A stretch of 64,000 bases of DNA from Tepidaquicella sp964564635 (GCA_964564635.1 CAZMAR010000001.1:992001-1056000), one strand, 5' to 3'; positions 1 through 8,498 are shown, counted from the stretch's first letter. Notes: a model not told the origin generated them from the sequence alone. Made by a program: numbers and translations.

Positions 1-530
1 TTATATAATATCCAACAGAATTAAATAAAGTTCCTCTGAATCTCATACCTATTTCCCCTAACGCAATAGAATTTACCCCGATAGAATCTCCATCAGAATT
101 ACGTTGAGAAAGCCAGCCGTTAATATCCCAGAAAAGACTTGCATTACTATCTGTATAATAATAAATAAACTTTTGTTTATCATTATCAAATACCTGCCCC
201 CCCTTAAGTAAAGCATCACTATTTCTTACATCTCCATATATTTCATAACCAAACTCAATTAAATAATCCTTTAGAATTTTTTTATCCATAAAACTCATTT
301 CAGCATTCCCAGAATTCTTCACATATTCAATACTTTTCAGAAAGGTTGACACTTGCTTTCTTGACAGAGGTAGCGAAGAAGAGTTATAACCCTCAATCCA
401 TCCATATAGTTCTGCCCTTTTAAGAAAATCATACACAGGATGCGCTACGGGAACAAGTTCTACTTGCCCTTTTGCATTTATCACTAGAAAAAATAACAAT
501 AAAACAATAAAAACATTTCTAAATCTCATA
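1..530 (-). CDS. Outer-membrane or secreted protein, C-terminus cut by window edge
   Basis: An uninterrupted frame runs from an ATG at 528-530 to the window edge, giving 176 residues with no stop. It begins with a clear signal peptide (MRFRNVFIVLLLFF, then VINAKGQ), so the product is exported. The mature start reads LVPVAHPVYDFLKRAELYG, followed by a region with SRKQV and later YYYTDSNASLFWDINGW. From memory this resembles the N-terminal part of large outer-membrane proteins of Ignavibacteria that are loosely related to Wzi-type capsule assembly proteins. That family call is tentative. It is the most 3' gene of the polysaccharide locus in view, which would fit a surface-attachment role. The C-terminal barrel that would decide the family lies outside the window. 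Confidence 0.6.
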
Positions 531-554
531 AGTAATTTATTCAATTATAGAAAA

Positions 555-862
555 TTATTTTGAAAACTTAACCTTAAAAAGTTTAATCACATTCTTTATA
601 TTCTGCCACACAAGTTCCCGCACCCACAACACAGGATTATTTGTCCACCTCTGTGGATGAATTGTAATCATAATTTTATCTGGCAATTTATCAGCATTTC
701 TAATAATATCATCTGTGGTTTTAAAATTGTAATGATATTCATTATTGACTTTATCCCTAATATTTACAATATCCCCATTCCATCTTCTACCAGAATTTGA
801 AAAATATGAAAGTTTATTAAAATCAATAACAAAATTTAGTCCTTTGATTATTGATATTAGTT
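555..862 (-). pseudogene. C-terminal remnant of a polysaccharide-deacetylase-like protein
   Basis: About 100 codons on the minus strand are open, ending at a TAA at 555-557, but no start codon or N-terminal half exists. The frame meets a stop just above 862. The peptide reads SYFSNSGRRWNG, then IRDKVNN, then LPDKIMITIHPQRWTNNP, then VLWVRELVWQNIKNVIKL. This is the C-terminal signature, as I remember it, of deacetylase-like proteins found in O-antigen clusters (IHPQRW plus a final WQN helix). The catalytic N-terminal part is gone, so I call it a 5'-deleted remnant. Intergenic AT-rich sequence separates it from the formyltransferase gene upstream. Confidence 0.6.
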
Positions 863-1049
863 AATAAATATAATTTTCGCAAACATCTTTTAAATTATAA
901 AGAGAAATAGTAACCGTTTTTCTTTAAATGAATCAATAATAAATTCTTTTAAGAAACTCAAAATTTTTTTAATAACAATTCATAATCTAATTAACCTTTC
1001 TTCTTTAATTAGCAACAACACAATAATTGTTAATTTTGCATCTAATTGT

Positions 1050-1856
1050 TTATTTCATCCCTAAAAAATTCAATATTCTCTTTTTACGATACCCCCATGC
1101 TTCTTTTAAAGTAGGAATTGAATTATAAGACGCTTTATTTTTTTCATTATTAATATAATTTTTATCTCCTTTTTCCATTTTGTCCAATGCTTCAAGCATT
1201 GCTGTAAAGGCAATTTTATAATTCTTCTTTACCAACGTATTAAAATTATCCTTTTTTGAAACTAGAAATCTTTTTTGTACAATAATATCTCCAGCATCGA
1301 GTTCCTCTGTGACAAAATGAATAGAGACACCTGTTTCTTCTTCTCCTTTATATAATACCCAGAAAGGAGTTAATCTTCCTCTATTTTTAGGAAGAAGTGC
1401 ATTATGTCTGTTAATTACACCAATTTTAGGAATTTTTAATAGATTTTTTTTTAGAATATTTTGACTTTGATTTATTATCACATCAATTTCTAAATTTTTT
1501 ATTTCCTCTAAAAATTTTTCATCATTTGGGTTATTTATTTTCCAATTTTTTATATTATATTTCTCAGCAAGTGCAAGGACTGATGGATCTTTGATTAAAC
1601 CAGGAAATATTGAGTGCAGTTTTTTTCTAATTTTATGTATTACTGTTATTAGATAATTCTTAAAAAAATGATAAAATCCCATAATTATTAATAAAGAAAA
1701 TATATATTCAAATTTTGATCTATCTTTTCTAATAGTTAATCTATCACCTTTTGAAATCGCAACACCGACGATATCATCTTTCCTTGCTTCTATGATTTTG
1801 GATATAAAATCATTTGTTTGAATGGGATCATCCATTGTTATAATAAATATTTTCAT
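1050..1856 (-). CDS. Sugar N-formyltransferase (formyl-transferase fold)
   Basis: A 268-residue protein of the N10-formyl-tetrahydrofolate-dependent formyltransferase superfamily. The core runs from about residue 95 to 200. NRH at 149-151 supplies the catalytic Asn and His, and LDAGD at 186-190 holds the catalytic Asp, so the Asn-His-Asp triad is intact. It lacks the C-terminal tRNA-binding domain of methionyl-tRNA formyltransferase and sits in a polysaccharide locus, so it probably formylates an amino group on a nucleotide-linked amino sugar. A plausible substrate is a 3- or 4-amino-dideoxy sugar such as those made by the FdtB-like or LegC-like aminotransferases here. That substrate link is inference. 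Residues 50-75 are unusually hydrophobic for a soluble enzyme. Confidence 0.8.
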   Translation of the reverse strand: MKIFIITMDDPIQTNDFISKIIEARKDDIVGVAISKGDRLTIRKDRSKFEYIFSLLIIMGFYHFFKNYLITVIHKIRKKLHSIFPGLIKDPSVLALAEKYNIKNWKINNPNDEKFLEEIKNLEIDVIINQSQNILKKNLLKIPKIGVINRHNALLPKNRGRLTPFWVLYKGEEETGVSIHFVTEELDAGDIIVQKRFLVSKKDNFNTLVKKNYKIAFTAMLEALDKMEKGDKNYINNEKNKASYNSIPTLKEAWGYRKKRILNFLGMK

Positions 1857-1913
1857 TTTGTTCTTTCCCTAAATTTAAACTCGCAAAATAATCAGGTATA
1901 AAATTAATTTGAC

Positions 1914-2837
1914 TTAATCCAATAATTTATTTTCGCAGCAGTATTGTCTTAAACTTGTAAATCTATATCCATGTTTTTTAAAGTATTCAATCTGAGTTTT
2001 ATATATTGGAATGGCTTTCGAGCCTAAATTTTTTATCTTTAAATGTGAACGTATCCAATCTTTTAATAAATAATTTATTTTATTATTAGCACGTTTATTA
2101 ATGTATCTAATTTCACTTGATTCATCTATAAATTCATTTGGGTGAATATCAAAAACAACGGGTTTAAAATTGAATTTTGATTCCATATTTATAAAAAATC
2201 TCTGGAGTGAGGTAAAGTTAGGAAAAATACGCATTGTAGTTCCAACATATGGGAAAAATAATGCAGATAATGGAATTTCAACTAAGTTACTATTACCTTT
2301 TTTGAATATATTATCTGGATCTACTTTATATGGCAACCGAGGTGCAAAAAACCAATTTAATTTTTTAAACGCACCAAAAGATAAAAAAAAATCAAACCTT
2401 TGAGAAGCAATTGAACTATCAATTTTATATCCTGTTTCAATCAAAGCTTTAGCAGTATTTTTGCTAACTCGTAATGATGGAGCGCGAAATGAAATCACTT
2501 CCTGCCCAGAAATATCTTCCAATAATTTTTTTGAATATTCAAGGTGATTTTTCTGTTTCTCGAATGACATTACATCAAAACTATTTTCAGGTAGATGAGA
2601 TTTACCATGTGAACCAACTTCATGTCCATCTTTTAAAACCATTGTGACTATTTTGGGAATTAATTTTGTTATATATGCAGTGAAAAAAAATGTGGTTTTA
2701 ATATTATACTCATTATAAATATCTAAAAGAATTGGCATTCCTTCTCTATAAACTTTAAATCCTGTTTCATCACGAAGTGAATTAAACCAGATAGAACTTG
2801 TTTCTACATCATTTGTAAGGAGGCAATATCTTTTCAT
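1914..2837 (-). CDS. Polysaccharide deacetylase family protein (NodB fold)
   Basis: A 307-residue carbohydrate esterase family 4 protein. The NodB motifs are visible: TNDVE near residue 8 gives the first Asp, GHEVGSHGKSH at 71-81 provides the two metal-binding histidines (77 and 81), and FRAPS at 117-121 supplies the conserved Arg. FDIHPNEF near residue 230 carries the late His. There is no signal peptide, so it would act in the cytoplasm or at the inner membrane face. In O-antigen loci such proteins are thought to remove N- or O-acetyl groups from a sugar or lipid-linked intermediate; the exact substrate is unknown. The start is the first ATG, 24 bp downstream of a near-perfect inverted repeat at 2861-2884. 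Confidence 0.85.
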   Translation of the reverse strand: MKRYCLLTNDVETSSIWFNSLRDETGFKVYREGMPILLDIYNEYNIKTTFFFTAYITKLIPKIVTMVLKDGHEVGSHGKSHLPENSFDVMSFEKQKNHLEYSKKLLEDISGQEVISFRAPSLRVSKNTAKALIETGYKIDSSIASQRFDFFLSFGAFKKLNWFFAPRLPYKVDPDNIFKKGNSNLVEIPLSALFFPYVGTTMRIFPNFTSLQRFFINMESKFNFKPVVFDIHPNEFIDESSEIRYINKRANNKINYLLKDWIRSHLKIKNLGSKAIPIYKTQIEYFKKHGYRFTSLRQYCCENKLLD

Positions 2838-2860
2838 ATTTGTGATTTATATATGATATA

Positions 2861-2884
2861 AAACATTACAATATTGTAGTGTTT
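2861..2884. repeat. Inverted repeat upstream of deacetylase gene
   Basis: Two 12-nt arms meet with no spacer: AAACATTACAAT and ATTGTAGTGTTT. Only one position departs from a perfect palindrome, and that one would form a G-U pair in RNA. It lies 24 bp upstream of the deacetylase ATG. It could be a protein-binding operator or simply AT-rich chance symmetry. No terminator T-run follows on either side. Confidence 0.4.
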
Positions 2885-3013
2885 CGAAAGATTAATTTTC
2901 TAAAACATAATATACCAAAATCAAACCAACTATAAGGATGAAAAGTAAATACTATTTCCCCTTACGGATAAAAAAACTTAATATTATTTAGTTAAGTTCT
3001 AAAATTCTTTAGA

Positions 3014-4111
3014 TTATAATGAAAAGCCTGTATTTTTTAATAAAATTTTGACAATTCTTTTACTTGCTTTACCGTCCCAATATTCAGGAATTCTGCCTTT
3101 TTTAATATTTCCATTGAGAATATTTAAAACAATTTTTTTAACTTTGCTCATATCAGTCCCTGCAAGGTGATTTGTACCAATTTGCACAGTTACGGGTCTT
3201 TCTGTATTATCTCTCACTGTAACACATTGAACACCTAAAAAAGTAGTTTCCTCCTGTATACCACCACTGTCTGTAATAACCAATAAAGCATTTTTCATTA
3301 AAGTTATAAAATTTACATATCCTAAAGGTTCAGTTAATATAATTTCATTTAAAAATTTTAAATTGTATAAATTTGTAATATTTTTTCTCGTTCTCGGGTG
3401 AACAGGGAAAATAATTTTTATCTTTTTACTTAAATCTATCAACATTTCCATAAAAGCGCCTAATCTTTCTGCACTATCTACTATAAATGGTCTGTGCATT
3501 GTAACGAGTATATATTGTTTTTTACTAAGATTATAATCATTCAAAATCATATTATCCACCTTATTAATATAATATATCAAACTATCTATCATTGTATTTC
3601 CAACAAAAAAAATTTTATCCTTTGAGATACCTTCTCTTTTTAAATTCTCAACTCCACTAATCTCAGTAACAAAAAGAAATTCAGAAATTGCATCTGTAAG
3701 TAATCTATTTATTTCTTCTGGCATAGTTCTGTCAAAACTTCTTAATCCTGATTCAACATGAGCAACTTTAACTCCAGCTTTTACAGAAGCCAAACTACAA
3801 GCAAGAGTTGAATTAACATCTCCCCCTACAATTACTAAGTCTGGTTTTATTTTATATAACAGTTTTTCAAATTCAATCATTATTCTACCTGTTTGTTCAC
3901 TATGCGTTCCACTACCTACTCCAAGATAAAAATCTGGCTCTGGTAAGTCTAAATCATCAAAAAATATTTTTGACATTTTAATATCATAATGCTGACCAGT
4001 ATGACATAATAAACAATCAATCTCTTTATGTTTTCTTAACTCCTTATAAACAGGAGATAATTTCATAAAATTTGGTCTCGCAGCAATAATATTTAATATT
4101 TTTAATCTCAA
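3014..4111 (-). CDS. wecB: UDP-N-acetylglucosamine 2-epimerase (non-hydrolysing, WecB type)
   Basis: A 365-residue epimerase expected to interconvert UDP-GlcNAc and UDP-ManNAc or a related nucleotide sugar. The fold is GT-B-like and cytoplasmic. Visible family motifs are AARPNFMK at 10-17, HTGQHYD at 37-43, GGDVNST at 96-102, HVESGLRS at 118-125, MPEEINR at 130-136, PVHPRT at 236-241 and TDSGGIQEE at 280-288. The late ERPVTVQIGTN segment is typical of true WecB enzymes rather than WbpI. One oddity is HRPFIVD at 206-212, where most family members have HR-x-EN, so the usual Glu is missing beside the conserved His. It is one of two 2-epimerases in the locus; the other (14144-15223) looks WbpI-like. 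Confidence 0.88.
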   Translation of the reverse strand: MRLKILNIIAARPNFMKLSPVYKELRKHKEIDCLLCHTGQHYDIKMSKIFFDDLDLPEPDFYLGVGSGTHSEQTGRIMIEFEKLLYKIKPDLVIVGGDVNSTLACSLASVKAGVKVAHVESGLRSFDRTMPEEINRLLTDAISEFLFVTEISGVENLKREGISKDKIFFVGNTMIDSLIYYINKVDNMILNDYNLSKKQYILVTMHRPFIVDSAERLGAFMEMLIDLSKKIKIIFPVHPRTRKNITNLYNLKFLNEIILTEPLGYVNFITLMKNALLVITDSGGIQEETTFLGVQCVTVRDNTERPVTVQIGTNHLAGTDMSKVKKIVLNILNGNIKKGRIPEYWDGKASKRIVKILLKNTGFSL

Positions 4112-4253
4112 ATGTAAATTTTTACAATATTTTAAAAATCATTTAAATTATTTTTTATTATTTAAACCCTTATAATAATAAAAATTATCACTATAAAATT
4201 TAGATAAAATTATTAAAGTTGTAATCATTTAATAAATCGTATATAGTTAAAAA

Positions 4254-5390
4254 TTATTGAAGTTTAATATTTTGTTTAAAATTGTATTGATAACTAGGAT
4301 TTAATTTTATTTTTTCAATGCTTTCAGGATATTCATCAATTAACCAAGTAAAAAACTCTGTTACATTAATTTTATCCCTCAACATTAAATCTCTTCTCTC
4401 ATGAAATATTTGTTTTAAATTTTTTGTTTTAATTAGAGAATCCAACGTAATAAACAATTCATTAGAATCATGAGGGTTTATACCAAAAGTTAATTTATAC
4501 TTATGTTCTAATTCTTCCAAAACACTAATCCTTCCAACAAAAGAACTATATCTTATTGAAGGAGTACCTAAAATGGATGATTCAACGCTCATACTTTGGC
4601 TATCTGAAATAAAAATAGATGCATTATATAAATAATCATGAATTTGAGTAGATTTAGGTTTGATAAGATACTCCTGAAATTCACTTTCGAGGGGTTTCTC
4701 AGATGTAATTTTTATGTCGAAAGAATTTTCTCTCGAAATTTTAATAATTTCTTTTAAAATATGTTTATTTATACCTTTTATTTTCTTATCATGATGAGCA
4801 TCCAGCTTTGATAATCTTATCAATATATATTTCTTTTCTGAAACCAATCTTGGTTTGAAATAATCTGGATGCAAGTATGATAATTTCATATATCCATTAT
4901 ATGATATTTTTTTATAATTCCATTTTCCGCAGTTACATATTTCAGGAGCTAATATATATTTAGTAAATGGAAAAGTAGTTTTAGATAAAAGGGGGATAAC
5001 ATCATAATCATCTTCTAAAATTGTAAAAACTGGAATATTGAATAACTTCCCTAAATGAGCAGTAGTTGCCTCAGATCCCATTAATATATTTGGTTTGAAT
5101 GACTTTATTATAGGAACCATAGCAAACTCTCTTTTAATTAATCCCCAAAAAATTCCTAAAATATTTGATTTACGCCCTCTTGGTAATATATTTAAATATT
5201 CTTGGTTATCCTCTAATAATAAATCTTCTAAAATATCTTTGGTTCTAATTAGATATTTTATTATATGACCTTTTTCTCTCAGATTTTTAACAATGTACTT
5301 AAAAAAATGATATTGAGCAGGATGAGCTAGATATATCAATATTCTTAAATTACTTTTTCTAACAAAATTGTTCCTCTTTTCTAAGTTCAT
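4254..5390 (-). CDS. DUF354-family protein, glycosyltransferase-like
   Basis: A 378-residue protein that I assign to the DUF354 group: LAHPAQYHFFKYIVKNLREKG at about residues 21-41 is the characteristic opening, followed by a GT-B-like architecture. The second half has SDSQSMSVESSILGTPSIRY near 263-282, equivalent to the nucleotide-sugar-binding loop of GT-B enzymes and of 2-epimerases. Family members sit in capsule and O-antigen clusters, and their biochemical role is not firmly established; a glycosyltransferase is the usual assumption. The 5' side is the decayed amidotransferase remnant, so it may once have been part of one operon with the HisF-like gene. Confidence 0.7.
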   Translation of the reverse strand: MNLEKRNNFVRKSNLRILIYLAHPAQYHFFKYIVKNLREKGHIIKYLIRTKDILEDLLLEDNQEYLNILPRGRKSNILGIFWGLIKREFAMVPIIKSFKPNILMGSEATTAHLGKLFNIPVFTILEDDYDVIPLLSKTTFPFTKYILAPEICNCGKWNYKKISYNGYMKLSYLHPDYFKPRLVSEKKYILIRLSKLDAHHDKKIKGINKHILKEIIKISRENSFDIKITSEKPLESEFQEYLIKPKSTQIHDYLYNASIFISDSQSMSVESSILGTPSIRYSSFVGRISVLEELEHKYKLTFGINPHDSNELFITLDSLIKTKNLKQIFHERRDLMLRDKINVTEFFTWLIDEYPESIEKIKLNPSYQYNFKQNIKLQ

Positions 5391-5399
5391 ATTGAATTA

Positions 5400-6517
5400 A
5401 ACTGACATCTTTATTTTTTTCTAAAAACTTTTTTAAAAATTTTACTAGAAAATTCTAAATTCCATAATAAGACGAATAATTAAATTGATATTTATTAGGT
5501 AATCTTGAAATTTCTTAGAAATAATTCTCTAATAAATAAATTTTTTAAAATGAATTTATGTTCTCCACATAATAACTTGCTGAAAAAAATAGGATTTTCT
5601 AATTCTTGTTGTCAAATCTCTCACTAATATATTCATCCTTACATAGACCTATAAATTTATAACTCTCTTATCAAGACCAAATTTTATAAGAAAACAATAA
5701 TAAATTATAAGTTGAATACACACATTTTCAAAATGATACCTCGATAATTTTCCCAATTATAATTTATAATTGAAAAAATCTATTGTACCTCTTTTAATAA
5801 TTTAAAAAAATAATTAGGATAAATTTCTCTGTTTTTTTAAAAACTTTAAAATATAAATTTATTAATTGTTAAAATAGAAAAACTTATATCTTTAGCTAAT
5901 TAAAATTTTTTTAGTACATTCATCACTATTTTATCCTCATACGTCCTGTTCCTGGAACGAAATCCCTCATTTCTAAAATCATTTCCTATAGTTATATAAT
6001 TTATAGCTTATCGTTTTATTATATATAAGATTTAATAATATAACTGTTGGATAACATGTTTACAATAAGGTGGGTAATGAAAATTTAATAATACTTCTAA
6101 TCAAATCTTTTATCCCCTCAAAATTTATAACATAAGTAAATAAATCTATATCCAAAGATCTCACAATATTTTAACTATTTCGTACTGCTATTTCAGAACT
6201 CCACCCATTATCTAAATTTACAGCCAATGGATGTAATCCGTATTCTTTTTTTGCAATATGAAGTAGATATGAACTGTCAGTGCCTCCGCTTATCCCAATG
6301 ATGCAGTCATATTTTTTCCTTTTTCCTTTATTCTATCAACAATATTTTCCCAAAATCTTTTCCCTTTCTCTCCTCGTGGATAGATTTCGCATAACTTCAT
6401 ATATATTTTAGCATAAGTTGACACCCCATTTTCATCAAAATTTATTTCGGGGATTGATGTATCCCATAATCCCAAGGTACATCTTCTATATTCCTTTTCA
6501 GAATTTTTTGAATTCAA
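5400..6517 (-). pseudogene. Decayed second N-acetyl-sugar amidotransferase gene
   Basis: The first 67 codons from 6517 are open and match the intact amidotransferase at 8473-9615 (CTLGLWDTSIPEINFDENGV against CKLGVWDETIPGIKFDKDGI). A single-base deletion in an A-run near 6317 shifts the frame just before the PP-loop, and a false stop follows at 6290. The other frames continue the homology: YDCIIGISGGTDSSYLLHIA, then LDNGWSSEIAV, TYVINFEGIKDLIR, IGNDFRNEG (around 5975), NWENYRG, KFGLDKRVINL (around 5655) and PNKYQFNYSSYY (5463-5499). At least four frameshifts or stops interrupt it. The total span equals the length of the intact gene. Its start overlaps the HisF stop by 4 bp, so it was once translationally coupled. 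Confidence 0.88.
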
Positions 6518-7287
6518 AATCTTTTTTTTAAAAATAATTTTTCTAATTCATGTTTTTCAGGATAATTGATTAATACACCTCGTCTCGGGCCATGATAAAC
6601 AAATATACTTCCGGCAGCTAATGCAGAAGCGCCTGCATTAAGATAGGCTGCTCGTAAATCAGAATAATCGTTAGCACCACCAAGAGCAACAACTGGAATT
6701 GTAACAGCTTCTACTATTAATTTTATCAAATCTAAATCATAACCTGTATAAGTACCATCTCGGTCAACGGATTGGATAATAATTTCCCCAGCCCCTTTCT
6801 CTTCCATTAATGTAGCAAATTCCACTGGTGTATATTTACATTTTTTACTTGCGTTTTTATAAACAACCTGATACTTGCCAAACATATTTCTTTTTACATC
6901 AATACAGACAACAATTGTCGAGGATCCAAATTCCTCGGCTGCAGCTTTAACGAAATCAGGACTTTCTGCAGCAATAGTATTCAAAACAACCTTCTCAGCC
7001 CCGTATTTTAGTATTTCTTTAATTGCTTTTAAATCCCTGATACCACCACCCACCCCAAAAGGCATATTGGCTTCATCTCCTACTTTGTAAACAAAATCGA
7101 GAGAAATCGTTCTGTTTTCTTTGGTAGCTGTTATATCTAAAAATATCAATTCATCTGCCTTTTTATCATTAAATATCTTTACTGCATTGATCGGATCACC
7201 AATGTATCGATAGTTTTTAAATTTTATGGATTTTACAAGTCCAAGGTTTTTAAGCAGTAATACAGGTATTATGCGAGGTCTGAACAT
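6514..7287 (-). CDS. hisF: HisF-like subunit of the acetamidino-sugar amidotransferase system
   Basis: A 257-residue TIM-barrel protein homologous to the cyclase subunit of imidazole glycerol phosphate synthase. The opening reads RIIPVLLLKNLGLVKS; true HisF has an Asp in this strand (CLDV), and here the position is Leu. The second catalytic Asp is kept in CIDVKR near residue 128. GVGGGIRD and ALGGAND match the phosphate-binding loops. This pattern, plus the neighbouring HisH and PP-loop amidotransferase genes, fits the LPS-type HisF2 of Pseudomonas aeruginosa O5. There, HisH/HisF supply ammonia for turning an N-acetyl group into an acetamidino group. Histidine biosynthesis is unlikely because no other his gene is present. 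It partners with HisH at 7851-8498. Confidence 0.85.
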   Translation of the reverse strand: MFRPRIIPVLLLKNLGLVKSIKFKNYRYIGDPINAVKIFNDKKADELIFLDITATKENRTISLDFVYKVGDEANMPFGVGGGIRDLKAIKEILKYGAEKVVLNTIAAESPDFVKAAAEEFGSSTIVVCIDVKRNMFGKYQVVYKNASKKCKYTPVEFATLMEEKGAGEIIIQSVDRDGTYTGYDLDLIKLIVEAVTIPVVALGGANDYSDLRAAYLNAGASALAAGSIFVYHGPRRGVLINYPEKHELEKLFLKKRF

Positions 7288-7398
7288 TTTTTGTTATTGG
7301 TTAATTGATAGCAGAGCGCATAGGGAGTTACGCATAGTACATAGCACAGAAAGCATAGCAAATATTAGAAATGATATTTGGAGAAGAATGATTGCATA

Positions 7399-7755
7399 TT
7401 ATTTCAGGCTCCTTTGAAAATTGGTGTTTTTCCTGCAAAGTATATCTAATTGTTCCAGAAGATCATATTTCAAACTATCTGTTATAATCTTTTTTCGATT
7501 AATAAAAATAATCATATTAGCATTTTCAAATGTTGATCTCCTTGCGATATTCAAAAACTGATTAAACTCTCGATAAGAAATTGATTCTGACCCTTTGGCT
7601 ATATTATTGGACATTGACAGTCCTGTAGCTCTTAATTGTTCAGTAAATCTAAAATGTTTTCAATTATCCAGATCATCAGCAATATCAAAAAACTTTTCAG
7701 TTATTTCAATTGCCAATTTCCATATTTCTAAATCTTCAAATCTAAATTTAACCAT
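7399..7755 (-). pseudogene. Four-helix-bundle protein gene (23S rRNA IVS type) with in-frame stop
   Basis: Translation from an ATG at 7753-7755 gives MVKFRFEDLEIWKLAIEI, then 13 more codons to DDLDN, then a TGA at 7660-7662. The same frame continues for 86 codons with FTEQLRATGLSMSNNIAKG and SYREFNQFLNIARRS. The whole matches the small four-helix-bundle family whose members often read LEVWQ...LR.A..SI..NIAEG.GR.S..EF..FL. A single nonsense change separates two halves in one frame. The gene sits between hisH and hisF, which are normally adjacent. The family is mobile-like, occurring in rRNA intervening sequences and intergenic spots. Recoding of TGA is not supported: no other gene in the window needs it. 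Confidence 0.75.
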
Positions 7756-7850
7756 CGTTACACACCTATTACCATTTTTCGAAAATTATAATAAAGCTCC
7801 GCTCTTTGCCCTTTGCTTTAAGCTCTCTCCCCTCTGCCTTTTGTCCCATG

Positions 7851-8498
7851 CTATAGTTCAGCAAACTTCTTCAACAATTCCATCCCAGCATCATGACTTT
7901 TTTCCGGATGAAACTGTGTGCCATAAATATTATCCCGATGAATAGCAGAAACAAATTCATATTCATAAATACTGGTCATCCAAACATCAACAGGATTATT
8001 ACAGGTGATGTGGTAACTATGCACAAAGTAAAATTGATTATCAGGTTTTATAACAGTATCCAGTGTGTTCGAGTTTATAATTTTGACATTATTCCAACCC
8101 ATGTGTGGAACTTTATATTTAATTTTATCACGAATTTTAAAGCGGACAACTTCGGCATCAATCCAGCCCAATCCCTTTACATCTCCTTCTTCGCTATGCT
8201 TACAAAAAAGTTGCACACCAAGACATATACCCAAAATAGGCACTTTTTCTCTATTTACCTTATCATTCAATATACCAATCAAATTAAGTTGTTTTAATTT
8301 GTTCATAGCTGCTTTAAAATGACCTACTCCTGGTAATATAATTTTCTTTGCCCTCGATACATCTTCAGGATTAGAAGATATAAGACAGGAGACATTTATT
8401 TTCTTAAACTTATTATAAACTGAGCGTAAATTGCCCATACCGTAATCAACAATCACAATTTCTATAATACCATTATTTTTTTCTTTCGTCATATTCAT
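7851..8498 (-). CDS. hisH: HisH-like glutamine amidotransferase subunit
   Basis: A 215-residue class I glutaminase. The triad is complete: Cys92 in GICLGVQLF, and His197 with Glu199 in YGTQFHPEKS. The N-terminal VDYGMGNLRSV is the HisH signature. It should hydrolyse glutamine and channel ammonia to the HisF-like partner (6514-7287), feeding the PP-loop amidotransferase encoded just upstream. The first 26 bp overlap the 3' end of that amidotransferase gene, indicating coupled translation. An alternative start a few codons in (before IIEIVIVDYG) cannot be excluded. A broken four-helix-bundle gene separates it from hisF. Confidence 0.9.
   Translation of the reverse strand: MNMTKEKNNGIIEIVIVDYGMGNLRSVYNKFKKINVSCLISSNPEDVSRAKKIILPGVGHFKAAMNKLKQLNLIGILNDKVNREKVPILGICLGVQLFCKHSEEGDVKGLGWIDAEVVRFKIRDKIKYKVPHMGWNNVKIINSNTLDTVIKPDNQFYFVHSYHITCNNPVDVWMTSIYEYEFVSAIHRDNIYGTQFHPEKSHDAGMELLKKFAEL

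Noticed and set aside
7660..7662. Stop-codon recoding (TGA read as an amino acid) in the four-helix-bundle gene
   Set aside because: No selenocysteine-like hairpin or family Cys/Sec position is evident, and no other gene in the window requires TGA read-through; a nonsense mutation is simpler.
7595..7945. A plus-strand frame of 116 codons opposite the hisH/four-helix-bundle region
   Set aside because: It is antisense to the hisH C-terminus and to the four-helix-bundle pseudogene, and its translation resembles no family.
6514..8498. A histidine biosynthesis operon fragment (hisH, hisF)
   Set aside because: No other his genes are present, the first catalytic Asp of HisF is missing, and both genes are embedded with a PP-loop sugar amidotransferase in a polysaccharide locus.
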